This document shows, one piece after another, positions 8,400 through 18,112 of a DNA stretch of 64,000 bases. The notes under the pieces are model-generated. The model worked only from the letters and a program-made list of their open reading frames with translations. It was not told the DNA's origin and made no database searches. The position numbers were made by a program, and so were the translations under genes. Location: NCBI GenBank assembly GCA_045576855.1, contig JAZNHG010000031.1:1-64000 (forward strand). Direction: 5' to 3'. Within the stretch, counting starts at the first letter, position 1; each line of letters begins with the position of its first letter. This stretch comes from Colimorpha sp045576855. Its GTDB lineage: Bacteria; Bacteroidota; Bacteroidia; Bacteroidales; P3.

Positions 8400-10910
8400 T
8401 TATTTGCGACGTGCGGCCTTCGGCTTCCGACCCGAGGGCTTGCGCTGGGGCTCCAGGGCCAGGGGCAGCGCCTCGGCCATATGGCCTATATAGTGGAACG
8501 TGAGGCCACTGAGGTAGTCGGGCTCTATGTCCTCCACGTCGCGACGGTTGTCGTGGCAGACGATGATATCGGTGATGCCGGCACGGCGTGCTGCAAGCAG
8601 CTTCTCGCGGATGCCGCCCACGGGGGTGACATCGCCGCGCAGGGTAATCTCGCCGGTCATGGCCACGGTGGGGAGCACCCGCCGATGGGTGAACGAAGAG
8701 ACCATCGAGACAAACATGGTGATGCCGGCCGAGGGGCCGTCCTTGGGCGTAGCGCCCTCGGGCACATGGATATGCACATTGCTGGCAGCGAGCACCGCGG
8801 GGTCGATGCCGAAGCTGGCGGCATTGCTCTTGATATATTCGAAGGCCAGGGTGGCCGACTCCTTCATCACGTCGCCCAGGTTGCCGGTCATGGTGATAGT
8901 GCCCTTGCCCTGGCTGAGGGACGACTCGATGAACAGAATCTCGCCTCCGACGGGGGTCCAGGCCAGGCCGGTGACCACGCCCTCGCAGGCTTCGCGGCGG
9001 GCGCGCTCGCTGTTGTGGATGGGCAGGCCGAGCACCTGGCGCACCTCGTCGGCGCTGATGCGGGCGGGCATGCGCTGGCCGCTGTCGGCAAGCACCACAC
9101 GGTGACGCACCAGCTTGGAGAGCTGCTTCTGCAACTGGCGCACGCCGGCCTCACGGGTATAGTCCGACACCACCTGGTGAATCACCTCGGGAGTGAACTT
9201 CAGCTTGCGCCGGTCGACGACGCAATCCTTCATAATGCGGGGCAGCAGGTGGCGCATGGCTATCTCGGTTTTCTCCTCGATGACGTAACCGCTGAAGTCT
9301 ATCACCTCCATACGGTCCAGCAAGGCGGGGTGGATGCCGGCCAGGCTGTTGGCCGTGGCGATGAAGAGCACGCGGGAGAGGTCGTAGTCCACGTCGAGAT
9401 AATTGTCGTGGAAATGGCAGTTCTGTTCGGGGTCGAGCACTTCGAGCAGTGCCGAGGCGGGGTCGCCTTGTATATTGTTGGACTGCACCTTGTCTATCTC
9501 GTCGAGCACAAAGACGGGGTTGGTGACCTTGCTTTTGATTACCTCCTGCATGATGCGGCCGGGCATAGAGCCGATATAGGTGCGGCGATGGCCGCGGATT
9601 TCGGCCTCGTCGTGCAGTCCACCGAGGGCCATGCGGCAGTAGGGGCGGTCCAGCGCGGAGGCTATGGAGCGGCAGATAGAGGTCTTGCCCGTGCCCGGAG
9701 GTCCCACCAAGCAGAGCACCTGGGCCTTGGGACTCAGCTGATGCCGCTCCTGACGGAGCAGTACGGCCAGATACTCCACCACACGGTCCTTGACCTTCTG
9801 GATACCGAAATGGTCTTGGTCCAGCACCTGACGCACCTGCTCGACAGAGCTTTGCCCGTAGGAACGGAAGGTGAGCGGCAGGCTGGTCAGCGTCTCGAGG
9901 TAGGTATAGAGGGTGGCATAGTCGGGCGATGCCGGGTGGATATGGGAGAGTTTCTTGATATTGGCCTCGAAAGTGTCGGCCAGCTCCTTGCTCATGTGCT
10001 CGGTGTCGGCACGGCGGCGTAGCTCGGCCATGTCGTTCTGCGCGGTGTTGGCGTAGGAATCCTCCTCGCCGAGTTCCTTCTGTATGACGTCCATCTGGTG
10101 GCGCAGGTAGTACTCGCGCTGCTGCTTGCCTATCAGTTCCTGCGTCTTGTTGTCTATCTCGCGGCGCAACTCGTCGAGACCACGGAGGGTGCCCAGCTGC
10201 TCCAAGAGCTTCTCCGCCCGGGCCACATAGCTGCTGCAGGCCAGGAGTTCATACTTCTGGTCGTTCTCCACGTCGATATGCGTGGAGGCGAAATTGATGA
10301 AAATCTTGTCGCTGCCGATACCCTTGAGCATGGTGGAAATATCCTCGTCCTGAAGGCGCGACCGCATAATCTCGCTGTAGCTCTTGCGGAGCAGCTTCAT
10401 GCGGCGGCGGAAGGCAGGGGTGTCCATGCCCTCGTCGGACTCGGGCGCCAGATTGACCACTCCGGACATATAGGGCGAGCGGCGCATGACGACCAGCGAA
10501 TCGCAGCGCACTATACCCTGGAGTATGGCCACTGTGGTGTCGTCGTGGAAGTCGAACACCTTGAGCACCTTGGCCACCACGCCGACGGGATAGAGGTCGT
10601 TCTCGTCGGGATTGTCGTTGTCGTTCTTCTGCGGGAAGACGAGGATATGCTGGTTGGGCGACTTGACATCGCTCAGCAGGCGGCGCGATTTGTCGCGGCG
10701 GGCGGCGATGGGGATAAGCACACCGGGGAGCAACACCTGGTCCATCAGCGGGAGCACCGGCATCTCGTCGTCGGCCACATCCTCGTGGAGGAGGAACTCT
10801 TCGCTGTCAGTGTCGATTACGGGTATGATATTGGCCTTGACATTCATGCCGTTGGCCAGAAGTTCGCCCAGTTCGTCCAGGCTGCTCATTATTTTCTTGA
10901 AGCTAGACAC
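8400..10910 (-). CDS. lon: Lon protease (endopeptidase La)
   Basis: 836 residues, full length for bacterial LonA. It has an N-terminal substrate-recognition (LAN) domain starting VLPLMDQVLLPGVLIPI, a coiled helical region, and an AAA+ module with Walker A GPPGTGKTS (about 403-411) and Walker B VFVLDEIDKV (about 465-475). The C-terminal protease domain has the Ser-Lys dyad (KDGPSAGITMF, Ser about 727; Lys about 770 in REKLLAARRAG). It is an ATP-dependent cytosolic protease degrading misfolded and regulatory proteins. It lies 62 bases downstream of murF-alr in a run that begins with grpE-dnaJ, a plausible stress-linked grouping. The C-terminus ends in a basic tail (QRKPSGRKPKAARRK). Confidence 0.97.
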   Translation of the reverse strand: MSSFKKIMSSLDELGELLANGMNVKANIIPVIDTDSEEFLLHEDVADDEMPVLPLMDQVLLPGVLIPIAARRDKSRRLLSDVKSPNQHILVFPQKNDNDNPDENDLYPVGVVAKVLKVFDFHDDTTVAILQGIVRCDSLVVMRRSPYMSGVVNLAPESDEGMDTPAFRRRMKLLRKSYSEIMRSRLQDEDISTMLKGIGSDKIFINFASTHIDVENDQKYELLACSSYVARAEKLLEQLGTLRGLDELRREIDNKTQELIGKQQREYYLRHQMDVIQKELGEEDSYANTAQNDMAELRRRADTEHMSKELADTFEANIKKLSHIHPASPDYATLYTYLETLTSLPLTFRSYGQSSVEQVRQVLDQDHFGIQKVKDRVVEYLAVLLRQERHQLSPKAQVLCLVGPPGTGKTSICRSIASALDRPYCRMALGGLHDEAEIRGHRRTYIGSMPGRIMQEVIKSKVTNPVFVLDEIDKVQSNNIQGDPASALLEVLDPEQNCHFHDNYLDVDYDLSRVLFIATANSLAGIHPALLDRMEVIDFSGYVIEEKTEIAMRHLLPRIMKDCVVDRRKLKFTPEVIHQVVSDYTREAGVRQLQKQLSKLVRHRVVLADSGQRMPARISADEVRQVLGLPIHNSERARREACEGVVTGLAWTPVGGEILFIESSLSQGKGTITMTGNLGDVMKESATLAFEYIKSNAASFGIDPAVLAASNVHIHVPEGATPKDGPSAGITMFVSMVSSFTHRRVLPTVAMTGEITLRGDVTPVGGIREKLLAARRAGITDIIVCHDNRRDVEDIEPDYLSGLTFHYIGHMAEALPLALEPQRKPSGRKPKAARRK

Positions 10911-10972
10911 AGTTCTTTTCCTTTACACTAATGATTATGACTATATATAACGCACTCGGGTGGCAAAATGTT

Positions 10973-13438
10973 TCATTCCTCGTGATAATAGACGCGCTTG
11001 ACCCGTGGAGCGACGGCGGTGAGGAGTTCGTAGGGAATGGTGCCCGCAGCGGCGGCGTTGCGTTGCAGCAAATCGCCCTCGCCGAAGATGATGGCGCGGT
11101 CGCCCTCGACGCAGGGCACATCGGTCACATCGACGAAACACATGTCCATGCATATGCTGCCGATGATGGGTGCCTCACGTCCGTTGACCAAAACGCGGCC
11201 GTGGCCATTGCCTAGACCACGGTGCAGTCCGTCGGCATAGCCGATGGTGAGTATGGCGATACGCGACGGGCGCGTGGCCTGCCAACGGCGGTTGTAGCCC
11301 ACAGTGTCGCCAGTGGGAATCTCCTTGATTTGCGAGATACGGCTCACCAGGCGGCTCACCTGGCGCAGGTCGGCCTGCACCTCGGGCTCGGGCGCCACCC
11401 CGTAGAGACCGATGCCGAGACGAACCATATCCATCTGGGCGTCGGGGAAACGCGAGATGCCGCTGGAGTTGAGGATATGCTTTATGCCAGGCAGCTGGCG
11501 ACTCCACTGGCGCAGACGCTCTATCTGGCTTCGGGTGAAGTCGTCCATTGCGGGGTCTTCGCTGCAGGCAAGGTGGGAGAATACGCTGCGTACCTCGAGC
11601 ACTTCCGAGAGCTCGGCCAGACGACGCTCCAGTTGCTCGACATCGTTGCCCGAGAATCCCAGGCGGTGCATGCCCGTGTCAAATTCGATATGTATCGGAT
11701 ATGGCTCCGTCTGTGTGACCCGCAGACGATCGGCAAAGCGTTCCATGATACGGAAACTATAAATGTCGGGCTCCAGACGGTGTCGGATGATATCGTCGAA
11801 ACCTGCCTCTTCGGGGTTCATCACCATGATGGGAAGGGTGATACCATTGCGACGCAGCTCGACACCCTCGTCAACATATGCCACCGTGAGGTAGTCCACA
11901 TGGTTGAATTGCAGAGCGCTGGCCACCTCGACCGTGCCGGCGCCGTAGCTGGAGGCTTTCACCATTGCCATCAGACGTGTACCGGGTTGGAGGCGCGAAC
12001 GGAAATGATTGAGGTTGTGCACCAGAGCGTCGAGGTTTACTTCCATGACCGTCTCGTGGGTCTTGCGCTGCAAAAGTTTAGCCACACGTTCGAAACCGAA
12101 GACACGTGCCCCTTTAAGCAGTATGGTCTCGTTGCGGAACATCGAGGTGTCGGCATGGGTGAGGAAGTCGTCGGTGTCGGAGAAGAAAAGGCTTTCGATG
12201 CCGTCGAACTGCTCCTGCTGTCGCATCAGCGCCGGTCCGATACCCACAAAACGGGAGACGCCACGCTGGCGAAGCAACTGTGCCACCTGGGCATAGAGTT
12301 CGCTGTCTGAGATGCCCGCCTGCAGGATATCGCTCATGATGAGTGTACGACGGTGGTGCTGTTGCTGGTGGCCCAGATAGTCGAGGGCTATAGTGAGGGA
12401 ATTGAGGTCGAGGGAATAACTATCGTTGATAAGCAGACAATTGTCGATACCCTCGTTCAACTCCAGGCGCATCTCGACCGGCATAAGGCGTGCACAGCGC
12501 TCGGCGATGACCGCCGGGTCGTAGCCAAGATGGAGCATCAGGGCGACACAGTGCATGACATTCTCCTGCGAAGCCCGGTCGACAAAGGGTATAACCACAT
12601 CGAACTGCGTCGACTGCCCGTCGTGGAGGAAAATGCAGGTGAGTGTGGTGCGGTTGGCCGCGGGGGTAGTGGCGAGCAATTGCAGGTCGCAGTCGGCTGT
12701 GCTGCCCCATACAAAACGATGCAGATGGTGGAAACTCTCGATATCGGCCACCATAGAATGGATATCCTTATGGTCGGCGCAGTAGATGAGCGTGTCGCAT
12801 TGGGTGAAGAGCTGCAGCTTCTCGGCAATCTTCTGTCCGCGGGTGAGGAAATTCTCGTCGTGGGCCTGTCCGATATTGGTGAAGATGCCAATGGTGGGGT
12901 CTATGACATTGCGCAGAGCCGTCATCTCGCCCGACTCGGAGATTCCAGCCTCAAAGACCGCAAATTCATGCTCGCTTTCCATCTGCCATACCGACAGTGG
13001 GACACCAATCTGCGAGTTGTAGCTTTTGGGGCTTGCCACAACATGACGGTCAGCGCTGAGCAATTGCACGAGCCAGTCTTTGACAATGGTCTTGCCATTG
13101 CTGCCCGTGACACCCACGACTGGGATGTGGAAAAGACTGCGATGATGGGCAGCCAACCGCTGTAATGCCTCCACAACATCGGCGACTTGCCAGAGGTTAA
13201 CATCGGTATAGTCGACATTGCAGCCGGCAGGTACCACGAACGAGCGCACACCAGCCTGGTAAAGTTCGGCGATATAGCGGCATCCGCTATTGCGCTTGGT
13301 GGGGATAGCGAAGAAGAGTGTACCTTGAGGGTCCACTAAGCGGCGGCTGTCTGTCAGCAGATGGATGATATCAACGTCGGGAGTGGCCAGACGTGCGTCG
13401 GTGGCCTTGACGATGGCGCTTATTTCATTAGCTTTCAT
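10973..13438 (-). CDS. murF-alr: Bifunctional UDP-MurNAc-tripeptide D-Ala-D-Ala ligase (MurF) / alanine racemase
   Basis: 821 residues from the ATG at 13438, chosen because it overlaps the upstream stop as ATGA; an in-frame ATG 14 codons earlier is less likely. Residues about 1-450 are MurF, with the ATP loop GVTGSNGKTIVK (about 110) and EAGISESGEM. Residues about 455-821 are a fold-III PLP racemase, with the PLP lysine in MAMVKASSYGAG (about Lys494), FDTGMHRLGF and SICMDMCFVD. The racemase supplies D-Ala (then joined by Ddl), and the ligase adds D-Ala-D-Ala to the muropeptide precursor. This fusion is known in Bacteroidales. In this protein MurF lacks nothing obvious. Confidence 0.95.
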   Translation of the reverse strand: MKANEISAIVKATDARLATPDVDIIHLLTDSRRLVDPQGTLFFAIPTKRNSGCRYIAELYQAGVRSFVVPAGCNVDYTDVNLWQVADVVEALQRLAAHHRSLFHIPVVGVTGSNGKTIVKDWLVQLLSADRHVVASPKSYNSQIGVPLSVWQMESEHEFAVFEAGISESGEMTALRNVIDPTIGIFTNIGQAHDENFLTRGQKIAEKLQLFTQCDTLIYCADHKDIHSMVADIESFHHLHRFVWGSTADCDLQLLATTPAANRTTLTCIFLHDGQSTQFDVVIPFVDRASQENVMHCVALMLHLGYDPAVIAERCARLMPVEMRLELNEGIDNCLLINDSYSLDLNSLTIALDYLGHQQQHHRRTLIMSDILQAGISDSELYAQVAQLLRQRGVSRFVGIGPALMRQQEQFDGIESLFFSDTDDFLTHADTSMFRNETILLKGARVFGFERVAKLLQRKTHETVMEVNLDALVHNLNHFRSRLQPGTRLMAMVKASSYGAGTVEVASALQFNHVDYLTVAYVDEGVELRRNGITLPIMVMNPEEAGFDDIIRHRLEPDIYSFRIMERFADRLRVTQTEPYPIHIEFDTGMHRLGFSGNDVEQLERRLAELSEVLEVRSVFSHLACSEDPAMDDFTRSQIERLRQWSRQLPGIKHILNSSGISRFPDAQMDMVRLGIGLYGVAPEPEVQADLRQVSRLVSRISQIKEIPTGDTVGYNRRWQATRPSRIAILTIGYADGLHRGLGNGHGRVLVNGREAPIIGSICMDMCFVDVTDVPCVEGDRAIIFGEGDLLQRNAAAAGTIPYELLTAVAPRVKRVYYHEE

Positions 13439-14715
13439 TGGTGTTTCAGTAGATAATAGCCGATGCGACAATCGAGGCATCGGCGTCGGTTACAATAGTT
13501 GTCAGTGAGTTGTAGCAATGCCTGACTTTCGGCCGCATTGGCGGGATGCACACCCGCGGATTGCCAGCGGCGTATCACAGAATTATTCTCGGCAGGCAGT
13601 TGCGAGAGCAGGTTTAATGCCTGGTCCTTGTAGTGTTGCTGACCGTGTTCCTCCCCATAGACAAAGAGCAGTGGCACCCATGCGTTGATTATCAACAGGT
13701 CGGCCTGCATTTTGCCCACATGCTTGACGCTGGAGCGGGCGGCGGGAATGTCGAAACGATAGTGGTCGTTCCAGTATGGAGAGGCCTGTCGGTTGAAGAG
13801 TAGCTCTATCTGGCGGACGTCTTCCATCTCCAGCAGTGTGGAGAAAAGGTTCTTGGTCCGGGAAAGCAGGTCGGCAAACTGGCTGATACGTATGGTGGGG
13901 AATGCCGAGGGGCGCAGACAGAAAAACTTCCATAGATGAGCTCCTATCGGTTCCAATCGGGCACCTGCACGCAGGGCTTCGTAATCGGATTGAAGCTGGC
14001 GCGGATAGTCGTCGGTATAGAACCCGTCGAGCAGACCGGCCTGTCCCATCAGCAGGGCTTCGAGACGCTGCCTGTTGTCGCACCATCGGGCCAGCAGGCG
14101 CTGGTCTGTGGCTTTGGCCATGAGCTCGAATGGCAGGGCGTTGACCTTGCCGCCAAAGTAGTGAGCCATCAGCCAGTAGCATACCTGATCCCAGCCGCCG
14201 TGGCTCTCATCCAGCAGACGGCGCACCGTGACCGACTTGGCCTCGATGCGTTCTACGGTCAGACGGTCCAAAGACGACGAGAGCACCATGCCGGGCACCT
14301 CCCCTACCCTGCGGCCACAGGGTATTGCATTTACTGGTGTAGGTACTACCAGCGACTCGTAATTAGCCACCAGTGAGGGATGCATGAATGGCTTCAGTTC
14401 CAATGTGAGCGGCTTCTTCCCGTTCTGCATCGCCACATCGGCATCGTGTTCGTAGACCACATGCAGCACGATATTGTTATAGGCAGCATCGTTTTGATGG
14501 TGGTGACTGTTCCAATCGGAGGAGTGTATATGCAATTCCACGTTGCCAGCCCACTCCATATCGGAAATACGCAGACGGGCGTCGGAGAAATCGGGCCCCG
14601 CATCGTGGTTGGGCACACCGGGACGCAAGACGACCACAGGCTGGCCATCGGTAGTGGTCAGCCCGTGGTTGAGCATCTGATGCTCCCAAACGTAATGCAG
14701 GAACGCCTCAGTCAT
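13435..14715 (-). CDS. DUF2851 family protein
   Basis: 426 residues, recognised from the conserved N-terminus (LLHYVWEHQM-like, then PGVPNHDAGPDFSDARLRI, WAGNVELHIHSSDW and YNNIVLHVVYEHD), which is typical of DUF2851 in Bacteroidota. The C-terminus carries a Cys pair (CNRRRCLDCRIGYYLL). There is no signal peptide, so it should be cytosolic. The biochemical role is unknown. The start codon overlaps the dnaJ stop by one base (TGATG) and its stop overlaps the murF-alr start (ATGA), so the three genes are translationally coupled. Confidence 0.85.
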   Translation of the reverse strand: MTEAFLHYVWEHQMLNHGLTTTDGQPVVVLRPGVPNHDAGPDFSDARLRISDMEWAGNVELHIHSSDWNSHHHQNDAAYNNIVLHVVYEHDADVAMQNGKKPLTLELKPFMHPSLVANYESLVVPTPVNAIPCGRRVGEVPGMVLSSSLDRLTVERIEAKSVTVRRLLDESHGGWDQVCYWLMAHYFGGKVNALPFELMAKATDQRLLARWCDNRQRLEALLMGQAGLLDGFYTDDYPRQLQSDYEALRAGARLEPIGAHLWKFFCLRPSAFPTIRISQFADLLSRTKNLFSTLLEMEDVRQIELLFNRQASPYWNDHYRFDIPAARSSVKHVGKMQADLLIINAWVPLLFVYGEEHGQQHYKDQALNLLSQLPAENNSVIRRWQSAGVHPANAAESQALLQLTDNYCNRRRCLDCRIGYYLLKHQ

Positions 14716-15866
14716 CAGTTGAACATTTCTTTCATTTTGTCGAAGAAGCCCCGTTCCTGCTTAGTCGGATTCGGTTTGAAATTATCATGTTTCTGCAATT
14801 CCTCGAGCGTTTTCTTTTCGTCTTTATTGAGCGATTTGGGCACCCACACGTTGAGGCACACCAGCAAATCGCCGCGGCCATAGCCATTGACTACAGGCAA
14901 TCCCTTGCCACGCAGGCGCACTACCTTGCCCGACGGCGTACCGGGCTCTATCTTTATCTTCACCTTGCCAGAGAGTGTAGGTATCTCGACCGAGGCCCCA
15001 AGAGCCGCCTCACTGAAAGTAATGAATGCGTTGTAGTAGAGGTTGGCCTCCTGGCGCTCAAAGAGCTCGTGCTCCTGCTCCTCGATGAGGACTATCAGGT
15101 CGCCCGCAATACCATTGTGGGGTGCTGCATTGCCCTGGCCCTGCATAGCCAACTGCATGCCGTCCTGCACACCGGCTGGGATGTTGATGGTAATAATCTC
15201 GTCGCTCTTGACAATGCCGTCACCGTGGCAGTCGTGGCACTTATCTTTGACGACCGTTCCTTCTCCGCCGCAATGCGGGCAGGCGCTCTGGGTCTGCATC
15301 ATGCCCAATATGGTACGCTTGGTCTCGGTCACCACACCGCTGCCGTGGCAATGCGGACAGGTCTCGGTCTTGCCGTCGCGTGCGCCACTGCCGCCACAAG
15401 TCTTGCAGGGGACATATTTGCTGACCTTGATTTTCTTCTCACAACCACGGTCTATCTCCTCCAAAGTGAGCTTAACCTTGATACGCAGATTGGTGCCGCG
15501 CAGCACACGACGGGCAGCGCCGCCGCCACCGAAACCAGTGAAACCAGTGCGGAACCCGCCGCCTCCGAACAAATCGCCAAAGATGCTTCCGAACTGCGAG
15601 AAGATATCGTTCATATCCATACCGCCCTGACCATAGGCACCGTCGACGCCGGCATGGCCAAACTGGTCATAGCGGGCCTTCTTCTCAGGGTTGCTCAGTA
15701 CATCATAAGCCTCGGCAGCCTCCTTGAACTTCTCTTCGGCATCCTTGTCGCCGGGATTACGGTCGGGGTGATATTTCAAAGCCAACTTGCGGTAGGCTTT
15801 CTTCAGCTCGTCGGCAGAAGCATTCTTGTCGACGCCTAGCACTTCATAATAATCTCTCTTTGCCAT
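14715..15866 (-). CDS. dnaJ: Chaperone DnaJ
   Basis: 383 residues. The J domain is at 1-70 with HPD at 33-35. A Gly/Phe-rich linker follows (DLFGGGGFRTGFTGFGGGG), then four CxxCxGxG zinc motifs (CKTCGGSG, CPHCHGSG, CPHCGGEG, CHDCHGDG) and two beta-sandwich substrate domains. It is the co-chaperone that loads clients on DnaK and stimulates its ATPase. It lies 21 bases after grpE on the same strand; dnaK itself is not in the window. Confidence 0.98.
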   Translation of the reverse strand: MAKRDYYEVLGVDKNASADELKKAYRKLALKYHPDRNPGDKDAEEKFKEAAEAYDVLSNPEKKARYDQFGHAGVDGAYGQGGMDMNDIFSQFGSIFGDLFGGGGFRTGFTGFGGGGAARRVLRGTNLRIKVKLTLEEIDRGCEKKIKVSKYVPCKTCGGSGARDGKTETCPHCHGSGVVTETKRTILGMMQTQSACPHCGGEGTVVKDKCHDCHGDGIVKSDEIITINIPAGVQDGMQLAMQGQGNAAPHNGIAGDLIVLIEEQEHELFERQEANLYYNAFITFSEAALGASVEIPTLSGKVKIKIEPGTPSGKVVRLRGKGLPVVNGYGRGDLLVCLNVWVPKSLNKDEKKTLEELQKHDNFKPNPTKQERGFFDKMKEMFN

Positions 15867-15887
15867 AATGTTCTATTATTCCTCCTT

Positions 15888-16445
15888 TCAGCAAGCGACG
15901 ACCACTTTGGCATAGCGCAGCACCTTGTCGTTGAGGTAGTAGCCTTTCTCCACCACGTCGACTACCATACCTTTCTGTTCGGGTGTAGGCGCGGGAATCT
16001 GAGTGACTGCCTCATGCATGGACTCGTCGAACTTGACGCCCTGCGACTCCATTGCTTTCAGCCCCTTCTGCTCCAGTATCTTCATCAGTTTGCTGTAGAT
16101 AAGCTTCACTCCCTCGTCGTCGCCGGTAGCAACCAAAGCACGCTCGAAATCGTCGACCACGGGAAGTATTGCCTTCATCATCTCACGACTGCCGTTGAGC
16201 AGCAGGTCGGCTTTCTCCAAATTGGTACGCTTGCGATAGTTTTCATATTCGGAATAGAGACGAAGATACTTGTCGTTCAGTGCTGCCAACTTCTCCCCCA
16301 GTTCCTGCACCTTGTCAGTCTCTGCGGGTTCGGCAGGAGTTTCCTCGGCGGCTGCCGCCTCGGTTTGCTCGGTGGTATTCTCATCCACATTCATCTGATT
16401 GACGGTCTCTTCCGTCTCTAGTCTATTCTGTTCTTTCTTGCTCAT
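15888..16445 (-). CDS. grpE: Nucleotide exchange factor GrpE
   Basis: 185 residues. It has an acidic, Gln/Glu-rich N-terminus (to about 50), a long coiled coil (LGEKLAALNDKYLRLYSEYE), then the conserved NYRKRTNLEKADL and VDDFERAL segments and the C-terminal beta wing (EAVTQIPAPTPEQKGMVVDV). It exchanges ADP for ATP on DnaK. It is first in the grpE-dnaJ-DUF2851-murF/alr-lon run. The 69 bases upstream also contain the ostA-like terminator, so the promoter must be close; I could not identify it. Confidence 0.96.
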   Translation of the reverse strand: MSKKEQNRLETEETVNQMNVDENTTEQTEAAAAEETPAEPAETDKVQELGEKLAALNDKYLRLYSEYENYRKRTNLEKADLLLNGSREMMKAILPVVDDFERALVATGDDEGVKLIYSKLMKILEQKGLKAMESQGVKFDESMHEAVTQIPAPTPEQKGMVVDVVEKGYYLNDKVLRYAKVVVAC

Positions 16446-16476
16446 GTCTTAGTAGTTTTTACAGCAATCTATATAG

Positions 16477-16498
16477 CAAAAAAACTGCCAATGGCAGT
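16477..16498 (-). terminator. Rho-independent terminator after the OstA-like gene
   Basis: The minus strand reads ACTGCC, ATT, GGCAGT followed directly by seven T (stem 16498-16493 / 16489-16484, T run 16484-16478). It separates the ostA-like transcript from grpE. Confidence 0.85.
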
Positions 16499-16514
16499 CG
16501 TGACTGACATTTTG

Positions 16515-18023
16515 TCACCACACAAACACATCCTCCGGTTTACGCGGGCGACGCTGCGGCAACCACCGGAAATCGGGCAGCCGTTTCATGTCGTCGGGCA
16601 GCAGGCCCACCGGATAGGTCTTCATGTCAGGATTGTCGAGCGTGACCACCCTGACAGGGGCGCGGGTGCTGTCAAAATAGATACGGATGGCGGACCCCAC
16701 CCCGGCGTTGACGCCCACCAGCAGTGTGCGGCCGGTGCTATCCTCCTCGGTAATGTAGTAGACCATCTGGGCGTTGCCCTCCACATCGGCATAGTCGGGT
16801 TCGCCCTTGCGGAAATAGACGGTACCCTGGTGCCCCTTCAGCTGGTTGAACTTTTCTTTATCCACCTGCTGCAGGGCGAAACAACTGCTGCGCAGCCAGG
16901 CGCGGCGCACACCATTAGAATCGTGCAGCAGCTCTATGGTGTCGGCCACACACTGGTAGTGCTCGTACCACAGCACCGGCTCCTTGTAGAGCAACAGCGT
17001 GGAATCACCGGCCCTGTAGAAGGCCGAGTCGCACATAGCTTGGGCATCGCGGCGATAGAGCTTGACATGGTGGTTGGCACGCACGGTCTGCAGCTGGTTG
17101 GCTGTATCGTTGGTGACATAGACGGTGTCGGCATGGAGGAAAAGCGAATCGCCGTTGTCGACAAACAGCACATGGGCGCTATCGGTGACAAAAGAGAAGC
17201 GGTCGGCCTGCGACGTCTCTCCATAGCGGCCGGTACAGGTCAATTCGTTGACCGAGTCGACTATCACTACATGGCCCCACGCTTTGCCATACTCCAGATG
17301 CTCATCATAATAGAGCGTGTCGCTGTCGATGGTGCGCCCTTGGTTGTCCACATGCGAACGGCGATAGGAAATGGAATAGCGCGTTTCGGTATTGTAGTCG
17401 CCCAGCTCGCTGTATATGGTCGATGAGTCACTATAGATAGTGGTGGGGCTCTCGAAATGGGCCACCGCGGTCTCTGTATTGTACAGCAGCGTGTCGGTGA
17501 CCAGCCGCATAGTGCTGTCGGTGAGCACCACGTCGTCGTAGATATAGAATTGCTTGAGGTCGGAATTGTATTGTCCCTGACGGCTGAAGAGGGTGCGGTC
17601 CTCGCTGGTGCCGTAGCCCCACTGGGTGTAATAGGCGGTGGAGCGGTTGCGCTCGTAGGTGAGATGGTTGGCCAGGAGCTGCGTGCCACCGTCAATAAGC
17701 ACCACTGTGTCGGCCCAGATGTCCACCACACGGGTATTGCCGTCGTAGAAGAGGCGGTCGCCGTAGATGAAGGTGGTGTCGGTGAGCTGGATGGCCACGT
17801 TGCGGAACGCCGTGAAGCTGTTCTCGCGCGTGTTGTAGTGGGCCGAGTCGGACTCGAGTATCATGCCCTCGTGGGTGGCATGGACCGAGCGGTAGAGAAT
17901 CCACACGTCGGCATTCTCCGGGTCGCGCGATCCCATACCGGCGGTGTACTCGATGAGTTTCTGTGCCTGGGCGCCGACAGCCACACTGACCAGCGTCAAG
18001 AGTAGGAGCAGTTTTCTTTTCAA
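16515..18023 (-). CDS. OstA/LptA-like periplasmic protein
   Basis: 502 residues with a signal peptide (MKRKLLLLLTLVSVAVGAQA, cut near residue 20). The body has repeated OstA-type beta strands (SDSAHYNTRENSFTAFRNV, IYGDRLFYDGNTRVVDIWAD, DTLYYDEHLEYGKAWGHVVI), as in the Bacteroidota OstA-like_N family related to LptA/LptD N-domains. An LPS transport or bridge role is inferred from the fold; the length exceeds E. coli LptA because the strands are reiterated. It lies 89 bases downstream of porK, with a hairpin between them, and is followed by a strong terminator. Confidence 0.8.
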   Translation of the reverse strand: MKRKLLLLLTLVSVAVGAQAQKLIEYTAGMGSRDPENADVWILYRSVHATHEGMILESDSAHYNTRENSFTAFRNVAIQLTDTTFIYGDRLFYDGNTRVVDIWADTVVLIDGGTQLLANHLTYERNRSTAYYTQWGYGTSEDRTLFSRQGQYNSDLKQFYIYDDVVLTDSTMRLVTDTLLYNTETAVAHFESPTTIYSDSSTIYSELGDYNTETRYSISYRRSHVDNQGRTIDSDTLYYDEHLEYGKAWGHVVIVDSVNELTCTGRYGETSQADRFSFVTDSAHVLFVDNGDSLFLHADTVYVTNDTANQLQTVRANHHVKLYRRDAQAMCDSAFYRAGDSTLLLYKEPVLWYEHYQCVADTIELLHDSNGVRRAWLRSSCFALQQVDKEKFNQLKGHQGTVYFRKGEPDYADVEGNAQMVYYITEEDSTGRTLLVGVNAGVGSAIRIYFDSTRAPVRVVTLDNPDMKTYPVGLLPDDMKRLPDFRWLPQRRPRKPEDVFVW

Positions 18024-18045
18024 GAGAGGGATGGTCTTTCAATGC

Positions 18046-18075
18046 GACAGAGACGTGGCATGCCGCGTCTCTGTC
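18046..18075 (-). terminator. Hairpin between porK and the OstA-like gene
   Basis: GACAGAGACG (18046-18055) pairs perfectly with CGTCTCTGTC (18066-18075) across a 10-base loop. There is no T run on the minus strand, so it may be a processing or partial termination site. Confidence 0.45.
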
Positions 18076-18112
18076 TGCACTATTCTGTCATTGATTACGT
18101 TTGTTCACATCA

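Noticed and set aside
8388..10931. Plus-strand open frames of 544 and 277 codons opposite lon
   Set aside because: Lon is unambiguous on the minus strand; these translations are low-complexity Gly/His/Val-rich without motifs.
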